Assembly: GCA_964404765.1 (NCBI GenBank)
Contig: CAYOLL010000263.1
Span: forward strand, 1-6,658
Reading direction: 5' to 3'
Length of the DNA stretch: 6,658 nt
DNA from: CAYOLL01 sp964404765 [NCBI: uncultured Gemmatimonadota bacterium]
GTDB taxonomy: Bacteria > 4572-55
Each line of letters opens with the position of its first letter. Position 1 is the first letter of the stretch. This document shows positions 1 through 6,576 of this stretch, in pieces. A program made the translations under genes and the position numbers. Under the pieces are notes generated by a model. That model worked only from the letters and a program-made list of their open reading frames with translations. It searched no databases and was not told the DNA's origin.

Positions 1-89
1 TACGGGGCAAAAAAAAAGCACAGATGACTTTCAAATTTAATTGGAAAGATGTCTATTGGATGGCTCATGGAACAAGTTTGTGGAAATCC

Positions 90-169
90 AACCTTGCGAA
101 GGTTAAACTTGTTGCGGAGTCAATATTTTCAAGACTTGTTGAACTCGCCAACCTTAACCTTCGCAAGGT
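90..169. repeat. paired palindromic repeat (16-bp inverted repeat, 47-base spacer)
   Basis: ACCTTGCGAAGGTTAA at 91-106 is the exact reverse complement of TTAACCTTCGCAAGGT at 154-169. Each arm is also nearly self-complementary: AACCTT-GCG-AAGGTT at 90-104, and AACCTT-CGC-AAGGT from 156. The DNA or RNA could therefore fold as one long-range hairpin or as two small hairpins. A further 9-bp inverted pair, AACAAGTTT (71-79) and AAACTTGTT (105-113), overlaps the left arm, and CCAACCTT is directly repeated at 88-95 and 148-155. The element starts about 20 bases beyond the stop codon of the minus-strand propeller gene, so it lies in that gene's 3' region. No T-tract follows it closely, so it is not a classical terminator. 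The structure is read directly; its role is unknown. Confidence 0.75.
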
Positions 170-188
170 CATGTTAAAAATGGACGCC

Positions 189-2063
189 TTACTTAGCCCT
201 TATCAACACCATTTGAATCAGCGCGAGCAAATCAGAGACGTTCACGACTCCGTTCTCGTTGTAATCCGCCGCCCATTTTTGATAGAAGGTGGACGGGACT
301 CGTCGGACAATGGCTTCGGCAACCTCATCAAAATCGTCCGTGTCGATCTGGCCGTTGGCGTCAGTATCGCCGCGATAGCCGCTGATAACCTGTAAACTAC
401 CGGAGCAGGTTTGACCGTCGCTGCTGACTTGCAGGGCCAAAGCCTCACCGCCAAACCAGGTTCGGGGACCGGTAATGCGGAAACGGGTCGCGGTTAACTG
501 CTCAACCCGCAAATTCTGTGCGCCACTGATTACGCATTTCCAAATAACGCTCGGCGTGTCGATATCCTTTACATAGTCCAGAAAATCAATTTCAAATGTG
601 CCGCCCGGCGCAAAAGTCCGTTGTGATGGGAAAGCACACGTCGGCGCAAAACCTTCCTGAGGCACACCGGTATGGCGAGCGTTTTGGCGATACATCGGCC
701 AGGGCTTCAGGGCAGGATTGGCCGGATCGGGGCCCAATTCATAGACTTTAATGCGCGAGTCCGTAAAAATCCCGGCAGTGCCCATCACCAATTCGAGCTT
801 GCCGTCATAATCAATATCGGAAATAGCCGGCACAGCCTGAAGATTAGAGTACTGCGGTTCCCCGCTGGAAGAACGATCACGGCCCAATAAGACCGGATAA
901 CCCGGCTTAATCCGCCCGTTCGGCTCCAGCGCAACCAAAGCAGCATGTTCCGTCAAAAATAGTAAAACTTCAATCACGCCGTCGCCGTCAATATCCGCAG
1001 CTAACGGCTCCATAAAAACGCTGTTGACGCGGCTTTCACGGTTGCCGTGCCGCAGACTGTCCGGAATCTGTACCGGCCAGCCCGGAAAGTAACCGCCATT
1101 AGCGTTCAGCACATGCGCCCGGCCATCACTTGTGCAAATAATGATCTCCGGTTTACCGTTTTGATCCAGATCGGCCAAAATCGGTGAAGTATCCACCGGA
1201 CTGCCCAAATTAGTCGGCGTCCCCGGCAGATAACCGCCGTTTGGGCGCGTTCGGTACAAATAGCCGTCATCCGTCGCAAAGATAATATTGCGCGACGTCT
1301 GATCAAAAGTATCCAGCTTGCCGATGATTGGCGCAGTCGAAATCGTAGCGCTAAACTGCGCCGGCCAGCCGCTCAAATAATTGCCCGCGCGGTTTAAAAC
1401 ATGGACGGCATGAAGCGTGGTGGCGATGATTTCCGCCGGAGAGTTAGCATCAATATTGGCCACCGTCGGCGGGGTATGATTAGCGGCGTCATCTAACAAT
1501 TTGGGAAAGCCGGTCAGGTTTCTCGGTTGCGCTTCTTCCAGATCCCAGACATAAAGTTGATTTTCGTTGCTGATCAACACCGCTTCCGGCCAGACATCGG
1601 TATCCATATTAGCCAGAACCGGCGTGGCTGTAACCCCGCCGGCAATCGGAATATTAAAGCTATTGCCGCTTGTGGACAATAGAGCGCAGCCATCCGTCGT
1701 GCCAAAAATGACTTTGGCCGGAGCATGATCGGAAAAAAAAGAACCGGTTGGCGCCGAACGGATAATGCTGCTAAACTGCAAGTGACCGTCAGGGAATAGC
1801 CACTCGGCATTGGGATGAAACATAAACAGAGAAACACTGACCCCAAATGGCGGAACCACTTCAAATCCGGCCAAATAGATTTCCTGGCCATAATACGGCT
1901 CACCCACGCCATCGGCATAATGCGGGGACATATAAACGTCTAAAAGCAGGGGCGAAGTCATGATCGCGCTGCTGGAGCGCAACGACCATTGCAGGCGGGG
2001 CTGCGCCGATAGCTCCGTAAAACAGCATGTGAAAATGATCCCGATTGTTACCAATAACTTCAT
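189..2063 (-). CDS. secreted FG-GAP/VCBS beta-propeller protein with cadherin-like and dockerin-type C-terminal modules
   Basis: This is a 624-residue exported protein. Residues 1-20 form a Sec signal peptide (Lys2, hydrophobic LLVTIGIIFTCCF, likely cleavage near ELSA|QP) with no convincing lipobox. Residues of about 99-466 hold roughly seven repeats of about 45 residues with FG-GAP/VCBS calcium-loop motifs: D298-D300-N302-G-E306, D357-D359-D361-G-E365 and D416-D418-D420-G-E424, with weaker copies at N152 and N203. The block closes with PWPMYRQNARHTG, a common end signature of such propellers. Residues of about 470-560 look cadherin/Ig-like (FLDYVKDIDTP). Residues 566-577 and 600-611 are two EF-hand-type loops (D566, D568, N570, D574, D577; D600, N602, N604, N608, D611), matching the paired loops of a type I dockerin. 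AAGGAG (2074-2079) lies 10 bases before the ATG and supports this start. No minus-strand promoter is clear. The ligand is unknown; a surface-adhesion or display role is inference. Confidence 0.88.
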   Translation of the reverse strand: MKLLVTIGIIFTCCFTELSAQPRLQWSLRSSSAIMTSPLLLDVYMSPHYADGVGEPYYGQEIYLAGFEVVPPFGVSVSLFMFHPNAEWLFPDGHLQFSSIIRSAPTGSFFSDHAPAKVIFGTTDGCALLSTSGNSFNIPIAGGVTATPVLANMDTDVWPEAVLISNENQLYVWDLEEAQPRNLTGFPKLLDDAANHTPPTVANIDANSPAEIIATTLHAVHVLNRAGNYLSGWPAQFSATISTAPIIGKLDTFDQTSRNIIFATDDGYLYRTRPNGGYLPGTPTNLGSPVDTSPILADLDQNGKPEIIICTSDGRAHVLNANGGYFPGWPVQIPDSLRHGNRESRVNSVFMEPLAADIDGDGVIEVLLFLTEHAALVALEPNGRIKPGYPVLLGRDRSSSGEPQYSNLQAVPAISDIDYDGKLELVMGTAGIFTDSRIKVYELGPDPANPALKPWPMYRQNARHTGVPQEGFAPTCAFPSQRTFAPGGTFEIDFLDYVKDIDTPSVIWKCVISGAQNLRVEQLTATRFRITGPRTWFGGEALALQVSSDGQTCSGSLQVISGYRGDTDANGQIDTDDFDEVAEAIVRRVPSTFYQKWAADYNENGVVNVSDLLALIQMVLIRAK

Positions 2064-2098
2064 GTACAGAATTCTCCTTAAAATTTAAAAAATTTCAT

Positions 2099-2128
2099 TT
2101 GACAGACTTCCGGTTTGTAAGATATAAT
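2099..2128 (+). promoter_or_regulatory. consensus sigma-70-type promoter of the deacetylase-family gene
   Basis: TTGACA (2099-2104) and TATAAT (2123-2128) both match the vegetative consensus exactly, separated by 18 bases. The predicted transcription start falls near 2135, giving a leader of about 45 bases to the ATG at 2180. The promoter lies in the divergent spacer between the propeller gene and this gene. Two perfect hexamers suggest strong, largely constitutive expression. I see no obvious operator dyad overlapping it. Confidence 0.8.
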
Positions 2129-2166
2129 TTTCCGCCACGTTAAAAAGTGAATTATTACACAACGCC

Positions 2167-2170
2167 AGGA
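2167..2170 (+). promoter_or_regulatory. ribosome binding site deciding the start of the deacetylase-family gene
   Basis: AGGA ends 9 bases before the ATG at 2180. The frame is open back to a GTG at 2147, but that codon has no Shine-Dalgarno sequence and would lie only about 12 bases from the predicted transcription start. The ATG at 2180 is therefore preferred. It also gives the usual short N terminus before the first conserved family segment (TGFATHP). Confidence 0.65.
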
Positions 2171-2179
2171 AAACCTATT

Positions 2180-3157
2180 ATGCCGTCAACAACTGTAAAG
2201 TTTAAAACAGGTTTTGCTACCCATCCATCTTGTATACTTCACCAGCAAGGGCCGACCCATCCTGAACGCCCTGAACGACTGGAAAATATCCTGTCCCTAC
2301 TGCGCCAAAACCCGCTATGGAATCAGCTCGACCATTTATCGGGCAAAGCCGCGCCTATCGAAATGATCAGCCGCGTCCACGACCCTAAATATGTCGAAAA
2401 TCTCTATAAATGGTGTGTGGACTTAAGGCCGGAGCAAATTTTAAATATCGATCTGGCGCCGACCGGCATTTGTGGAAATTCCTGGGCAGCGGCGACGCAG
2501 GGGCTGGGAGCCGGTTTGGCCGCCGTGGACGCCGTCCTGACCGGACAAACGCAGAATGCTTTTGCAGCGATCCGCCCGCCCGGCCATCACGCCGTGGCCT
2601 CACGAGCGATGGGGTTTTGCTTATTTAACAACATCGCCGTCGCCGCGCGGTACGCCCAGAGCGTCTATGGCATAGAGCGTATTTTTATTTTAGATTGGGA
2701 TGTGCATCATGGAAATGGGACGCAGGACATTTTTTACGAAGACGGTTCGGTTTTCTTCTGCTCCATCCATCAGGAAGGCCTCTATCCCGGCACCGGTCTT
2801 GCGCCGGAGCGCGGGCAGGGCGCAGGTCTAAACAAGACGCTTAACATCCCCATCCGCGCCTGGAGTGCGGATGATGTCTATTTTACCGCATTTGAGCAGG
2901 AAATTTATCTGAATTTCATGGCGTTTCGACCCGAACTGGTTCTGATTTCAGCCGGATTTGACTGTCGCGAAAACGATAATGATTTCTCGGCCACCCGCTT
3001 ATCCGGCGCAGGTATCGAAAAACTGACGAACTACGTGCTGGAATGGGCCGACCAAACCTGCAATGGCCGGGTCGTTTCCCTGTTAGAAGGCGGCTATGGT
3101 CTGGATATTTTGCCGGATTCCGTGCTGCGACATGTAAAGAAGCTGGCGCATTCATAA
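2180..3157 (+). CDS. histone deacetylase-family zinc amidohydrolase (class II-like, acetylpolyamine/acetyl-lysine deacetylase)
   Basis: This 325-residue protein is about the size of a single HDAC/AcuC/acetylpolyamine amidohydrolase domain and has no signal peptide. The catalytic set is complete when numbered from the ATG at 2180. HPERPERL is at 27-34 and the tandem catalytic histidines are H136-H137 in RPPGHH. LDWDVHHGNG (171-180) supplies zinc ligands D174 and H176; D261 in SAGFD is the third. Y306 in LEGGYG is the transition-state tyrosine, so it is not a class IIa His variant. Family members remove acetyl groups from lysine or polyamines in the cytoplasm. The usual DPLG after the third ligand is replaced by D266-N-D-F, putting acidic D268 at the position that in eukaryotic HDAC6/HDAC10 separates protein (Leu) from polyamine (Glu) deacetylation. 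The gene looks monocistronic, with its own promoter and terminator. The family call is firm; the substrate is not known. Confidence 0.93.
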   Translation: MPSTTVKFKTGFATHPSCILHQQGPTHPERPERLENILSLLRQNPLWNQLDHLSGKAAPIEMISRVHDPKYVENLYKWCVDLRPEQILNIDLAPTGICGNSWAAATQGLGAGLAAVDAVLTGQTQNAFAAIRPPGHHAVASRAMGFCLFNNIAVAARYAQSVYGIERIFILDWDVHHGNGTQDIFYEDGSVFFCSIHQEGLYPGTGLAPERGQGAGLNKTLNIPIRAWSADDVYFTAFEQEIYLNFMAFRPELVLISAGFDCRENDNDFSATRLSGAGIEKLTNYVLEWADQTCNGRVVSLLEGGYGLDILPDSVLRHVKKLAHS

Positions 3158-3175
3158 CGGCAAAAGCTTTATCCC

Positions 3176-3273
3176 ATGACCATCACAAGCCCCCTTTGCG
3201 AAGCAATCTCCAAATACAGACGGAGGTTGCTTTTTTGTCCCTCGCCATCGCAAAAACGCTCTTCACAATGACG
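3176..3273. repeat. possible degenerate palindromic intergenic element enclosing the terminator
   Basis: The terminator stem appears to be the core of a longer imperfect inverted repeat. TTTGCG (3195-3200) on the left matches CGCAAA (3249-3254) on the right. The outer ends (ATGACCATCACAAG on the left, CTTCACAATGACG on the right) are loosely complementary. From memory, the layout of a CAATGACG end, a GCAATCTCC core and a mirrored end resembles short intergenic palindromes scattered through many environmental bacterial genomes. Only the core stem is solid from sequence; treating the rest as a dispersed element is inference. Confidence 0.35.
3201..3236 (+). terminator. intrinsic terminator of the deacetylase-family gene
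   Basis: AAGCAATCTCC (3201-3211) pairs with GGAGGTTGCTT (3222-3232) across a 10-base loop. This gives an 11-bp stem with one G-T wobble, and a run of six T begins at 3231. It sits 43 bases after the stop codon at 3155-3157. On the opposite strand the same stem is followed by TTCGC rather than a T-run, so termination of the converging operon here would be weaker. Confidence 0.85.
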
Positions 3274-3290
3274 CATAAATAGCCGGAATC

Positions 3291-3593
3291 TTAGTCGTTA
3301 TTAATGGTCTGGGTTCGTTCGGCGCGCGGATTATTGATAACAACGCGAATCCCGGCCGTAATTGCCAGGATCACGTCCGCCGTTAATTGTTCACCACTCC
3401 GGGCGTCATGAATATTGTGCGAATAGCCGACATTGCTGTCATAGTAACGTGGCTGCACATGGTTCAGGGCGTAGGTGGCAATATCCAGCTTATTCCGCTC
3501 CGTAATATTTAAGTCTTTCCACAACTCCAATTCATGCTCCAAATGCTCCCAGACCAGCTCCTCAATGTAATTGTGCAGTTTCTTAATCATCAT
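3291..3593 (-). CDS. ComFB-family small protein (putative cyclic-dinucleotide receptor)
   Basis: This 100-residue soluble protein matches the ComFB (late competence development) family in size and signature. It has an N-terminal helix HNYIEELVWEHL (7-18), then LDIATYALN (36-44) and PRY (48-50), corresponding to the family's D-I-A-x-x-A-L-N-x-x-x-P-R-Y. It contains no cysteine, so it cannot carry the cysteine zinc site I recall for the Bacillus protein. Cyanobacterial ComFB-domain proteins have, to my knowledge, been reported to bind c-di-GMP and related dinucleotides. That is family knowledge and is not shown here. The start is the first of two adjacent Met codons; AGGGGAG (3601-3607) lies 7 bases upstream. 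It is the last gene of the minus-strand operon, 18 bases after the stop of the sensorless kinase, so co-expression is very likely. No clear terminator follows it. Confidence 0.8.
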   Translation of the reverse strand: MMIKKLHNYIEELVWEHLEHELELWKDLNITERNKLDIATYALNHVQPRYYDSNVGYSHNIHDARSGEQLTADVILAITAGIRVVINNPRAERTQTINND

Positions 3594-3611
3594 CGTAATT
3601 CTCCCCTTTAT

Positions 3612-4703
3612 TCAATTTTTAAGAATCGGCAGGCGCACCGTAAAAGTTGTGCCCACCCCGACTGTGCTTACAACCGTAATTGTCCCTTTATGGGCCTCAA
3701 TGATTTTGCGACAGATATCCAGACCCAAGCCCGTGCCGTTTTCACCTTTAGTTGTAAAAAAAGGTTCCCATATTCGCGCAAGATTTTCAGCCGATATGCC
3801 CACTCCATTATCACTAATGGATAGCGCCGCCATCCCGTTTTCGTCTTTTAAACCAATCGTCACTTTGCCGTTTCTGTCATCGTCAAGAGCTTCCGCAGCG
3901 TTTTTGATTAGATTAAGCAGCACTTGCTTAATCTTTTCCCGATTCATCATGGTAAAAATCTCCTGCTCAAACACTTTCTCCATTTTTACCAGCTTTAATT
4001 TTTTATCAAAACGGCATAAAGTCAAGACTTTATCTAATATTTGCGAAAATGAAATGTATTCTTTGGAATAATCCGGCGGCGCCTGCTTGGCAAAACTACG
4101 GATTTCATCAACCATGTTCAAAATATGACTATAAGCATCCAAAATATATTGCACATAGTTCTGCAATTCGGCATCGTTGGGATATTTATCTTTTATCAAC
4201 TCGGCAAACATGATTCCGACTAACTGATTTTTGATTTCGTGGGCAATTCCCCCGGTAACTTTGCCGACGGTAGCTAATTTTTCGGCTTGAACCAGGTCCT
4301 CCATCAGCCGCTTGTTTTCCAGGCCAAGCTGATAGCTCTCCAGCGCGCGTTGGACCGTCAGCCTAAGATCGCGCGGTTCCCACGGCTTTGTGATGTAGCG
4401 GTAGACGTGCCCTTGATTAATTGCGTCTATCAAATCATCCACATCCGTATATCCGGTTAGAATCATCCGCACCACATCCGGATGCTCTTCAACAGATTTG
4501 GTCAGCATTTCCACCCCGGTCATCTGGGGCATACGCTGATCCGTAATAATCATATCGACTTTTTCTTTTTCCAAAATGGTCAAACCCTCTTGCCCGTTCG
4601 AAGCCTTAAGGATTTTATATTCCCTTCGCAGCGAACGCTCCAGCAATTCCAGGTTGTCATTTTCGTCATCCACAATAAGAATTGTATATTTTTTTGCGTC
4701 CAT
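3612..4703 (-). CDS. REC-HisKA-HATPase hybrid histidine kinase, no sensor domain
   Basis: This is a 363-residue soluble protein with no membrane segment. Residues 5-120 are a receiver domain: acidic pair D12-D13, phosphoacceptor D55 in ITDQRMP, T83 and K106 in TKPW. Its style (ITDQRMP, LTGYTD, YRYITKPW) is that of RpfG/HupR-type receivers. A probable coiled-coil linker (about 120-148) leads to a DHp domain with H155 in AHEIKNQL, where Gln replaces the usual Pro. A HATPase domain follows: N268 in the N box, D298-N-G-V-G in G1, F315-F316, and GTGLGL (323-328) in G2. All catalytic residues are present, so it should be an active kinase gated by its own receiver, with no separate input domain. Its start is 2 bases beyond the stop of the upstream REC-GAF kinase, and its ribosome binding site lies inside that gene. 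The downstream gene encodes the ComFB-family protein. The phosphate acceptor is unknown. Confidence 0.92.
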   Translation of the reverse strand: MDAKKYTILIVDDENDNLELLERSLRREYKILKASNGQEGLTILEKEKVDMIITDQRMPQMTGVEMLTKSVEEHPDVVRMILTGYTDVDDLIDAINQGHVYRYITKPWEPRDLRLTVQRALESYQLGLENKRLMEDLVQAEKLATVGKVTGGIAHEIKNQLVGIMFAELIKDKYPNDAELQNYVQYILDAYSHILNMVDEIRSFAKQAPPDYSKEYISFSQILDKVLTLCRFDKKLKLVKMEKVFEQEIFTMMNREKIKQVLLNLIKNAAEALDDDRNGKVTIGLKDENGMAALSISDNGVGISAENLARIWEPFFTTKGENGTGLGLDICRKIIEAHKGTITVVSTVGVGTTFTVRLPILKN

Positions 4704-4705
4704 TG

Positions 4706-6490
4706 TTATTTATCCTCCTGTTTTACTTTTGTAGGCAGCTCGACCGTAAAAGTAGTGCCCGCGCCAATCCGGCTGCTGACCGAAATTTTTCCGCCGTGCT
4801 TCTCGATAATGCCATAGCTAATGGATAAGCCCAAACCGGTGCCTTTTCCGATCGGCTTTGTCGTAAAAAAAGGGTCAAAAATCTTACTTAACTTATCTTC
4901 CGAAATCCCGCAGCCATTATCTTTTATTTCAATAATGACCCACTCATCACGCGTAAATGTCCGCACCCAAACCGCGCCGCTTTCGCCCACGGCATCCGCC
5001 GCATTGGACAGCAGATTCATAAAAACCTGGTTTAGTTGGCCGACAAAGCATTCAATCGGCGGCGTTTGACCATAATCCAGATGTACGGCGACGCGGTGTT
5101 TATACTTATGGGTTAACAAGTTTAGCGTGCCGTCTATGCCTTCTTCCACTTTTAGTTGACCGACTTCGCTACGGTCCAACCGGGAGAAATTGCGTAAATC
5201 CAGCACAATGCGCTTGGTACGTTCCGCGCCATTACGACAACTGCTAATGACTTTATCCAAATCCATCAGCGTATAATCGACATCAATCTCTTCCACCAGA
5301 CGTTGCGCCTGACTGTGATACGGGTCTGTCAACGGAATCTGCCGATAGTATGCCACCAGCTTTTTCAGCGCCGCAACGTAGTCCTCCAAATAGCCCATGT
5401 TGCCGTAGATAAAGCTAATCGGATTATTCAATTCATGGGCCACTCCCGCCACTAATTGGCCCAGAGAAGCCATTTTTTCGGAATGCACCAACTGGGCCTG
5501 GGTTTCTTGTAACTCATGCAGCGTTTTTTCCAGGCTCTTTTTGGAAACCTCCAGCCGGTCAAACAAAATAGCATTGTCTAAAATAATCGAAGTTTCTTTG
5601 CAAAAAATATGCAGGGTTTCCTCAGTCTCCGGACGAAAAGCGTTTTCATCCGTATTGCCAATTGCCAGAATGCCAAGCACCGACTCGCGAGCCGTCAGGG
5701 GCTGGAGCCATACACGCTTCAGCGTCTCGCCTTTCTGACGATTTTTCCCTGCCGGCGAATGCGTAAAATGAAGCAGCGCCCCCATATCCAACTGGCAATT
5801 GCGCTCGGCACAGGCATCATTTAGCCGGCGACAGAGCGCGTCGACCAACTCCGGCTCCAGATCCGCCGGATAGCGCAGCACGCCCATGCAGCGCTGCAAA
5901 TCGTGCCAGACAATCCCGGCCACCGTAAACTCACAGACTTTATCCAGCAAATCCAAAACAGATTTGACCGTTTGCTCGACCGAAAGTGAATTAACGACCA
6001 GAGCGCCTAAAGCGTTTACCAACGTGGAGTGAAAGAGTTGCTTATCCAAAAGCGCGTTGACTTGCTCTAACACACTGCGCTCGGACACTTCGCGCGGCTT
6101 AAAATCACGAGAAGCCCGGGTCGATTTTGCTAAATAACCGGCGATTGTGTCAAACAAAACCTGAGATTCAAAATCTTTGGTAACATAATCATCGGCGCCG
6201 GTTGTCAATCCCCAAAAGCGATCCATACGCTGATCGCGTGAAGTCAAAATAATAATGGGAATGTCGTGCGTCTCCAAATTATTCTTAAGCAGGCGACAAA
6301 CCTGATAACCATTCATCTTAGGCATTTCCACATCTAACAGAATCAGGTCCGGATTCATCCGATATACGGCTTTAATGGCCTCGACGCCATCGGTCGCAAT
6401 CTCGATTTCATAGCCCTGTTCGGTTAAAATAAGACCCAAAATGTCAGTGATGGTTGGACTGTCATCAGCAATCAGAATTTTATATGACAT
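4706..6490 (-). CDS. REC-GAF-HisKA-HATPase hybrid histidine kinase
   Basis: This 594-residue soluble protein is the first gene of the operon. Residues 3-122 are a receiver domain (D9-D10, phosphoacceptor D53 in LLDVEMPKMNG, T83, K105 in DYVTKDF). Residues of about 150-310 look like a divergent GAF domain, with five cysteines between 186 and 232. A coiled-coil signalling helix (about 310-340) joins the DHp domain, with H352 in AHELNNPISF. The stretch from H352 to the N-box N496 is longer than in the sister kinase, with extra sequence around 375-410 that probably extends the helical hairpin. The HATPase has N496, D524-N-G-C-G, F541-F542 and GTGLGL (550-555). All catalytic residues are intact. 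The ATG start gives the canonical receiver opening MSYKILIADDSP, although the ribosome binding site is weak. The likely role is a cytoplasmic kinase taking input through REC phosphorylation and the GAF ligand; neither partner nor ligand is identifiable. Confidence 0.92.
   Translation of the reverse strand: MSYKILIADDSPTITDILGLILTEQGYEIEIATDGVEAIKAVYRMNPDLILLDVEMPKMNGYQVCRLLKNNLETHDIPIIILTSRDQRMDRFWGLTTGADDYVTKDFESQVLFDTIAGYLAKSTRASRDFKPREVSERSVLEQVNALLDKQLFHSTLVNALGALVVNSLSVEQTVKSVLDLLDKVCEFTVAGIVWHDLQRCMGVLRYPADLEPELVDALCRRLNDACAERNCQLDMGALLHFTHSPAGKNRQKGETLKRVWLQPLTARESVLGILAIGNTDENAFRPETEETLHIFCKETSIILDNAILFDRLEVSKKSLEKTLHELQETQAQLVHSEKMASLGQLVAGVAHELNNPISFIYGNMGYLEDYVAALKKLVAYYRQIPLTDPYHSQAQRLVEEIDVDYTLMDLDKVISSCRNGAERTKRIVLDLRNFSRLDRSEVGQLKVEEGIDGTLNLLTHKYKHRVAVHLDYGQTPPIECFVGQLNQVFMNLLSNAADAVGESGAVWVRTFTRDEWVIIEIKDNGCGISEDKLSKIFDPFFTTKPIGKGTGLGLSISYGIIEKHGGKISVSSRIGAGTTFTVELPTKVKQEDK
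4713..4719 (-). promoter_or_regulatory. ribosome binding site of the second kinase, inside the end of the first kinase gene
   Basis: On the minus strand AGGAGGA is formed by codons for the C-terminal Gln-Glu-Asp of the upstream kinase and ends 9 bases before the ATG at 4703. The upstream TAA (4706-4708) is separated from that ATG by 2 bases. This arrangement favours translational coupling and a fixed ratio of the two kinases. Confidence 0.8.
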
Positions 6491-6514
6491 AAAAGCAATA
6501 TTCTTTCATCGGAG

Positions 6515-6534
6515 TTACAAAACTCATTTTGCAA
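6515..6534 (-). promoter_or_regulatory. leader hairpin or operator dyad upstream of the kinase operon
   Basis: On the minus strand TTGCAAAA and TTTTGTAA flank a 4-base TGAG loop. This makes an 8-bp stem with one G-T wobble, 24 bases before the start codon at 6490. It could act as an RNA hairpin in the leader or as a DNA dyad for a regulator. The gene it precedes lacks a strong Shine-Dalgarno sequence, so control at the leader is plausible. The dyad is seen directly; its function is unknown. Confidence 0.35.
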
Positions 6535-6576
6535 GTCATTAGGGCACGCAACACGCAGCGTAAATCCCACTGCTCC

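Noticed and set aside
9-17. Run of nine A (T-run on the minus strand) as a terminator for the propeller gene
   Set aside because: No stable stem directly precedes it on the minus strand; the nearby CTTTC/GAAAG pairing is short, AT-rich and about 14 bases away.
24-395. Plus-strand open frame of 123 codons at the left end
   Set aside because: It runs through the palindromic repeat and then antisense to the C terminus of the propeller gene, has no ribosome binding site, and shows no recognisable domain.
1733-1740. Eight-base A run in the propeller gene as a phase-variation site
   Set aside because: It encodes Phe-Phe in an intact frame. Similar seven-base runs occur at the FFTTK motifs of both kinases, so composition explains it.
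2147-2179. GTG start 11 codons earlier for the deacetylase-family gene
   Set aside because: There is no Shine-Dalgarno sequence, and it lies only about 12 bases from the predicted transcription start. The ATG at 2180 has AGGA at good spacing.
3571-4071. Plus-strand open frame of 166 codons antisense to the second kinase
   Set aside because: It lies opposite highly conserved HATPase coding sequence and looks like a low-complexity shadow rich in Ser, Phe and Leu.
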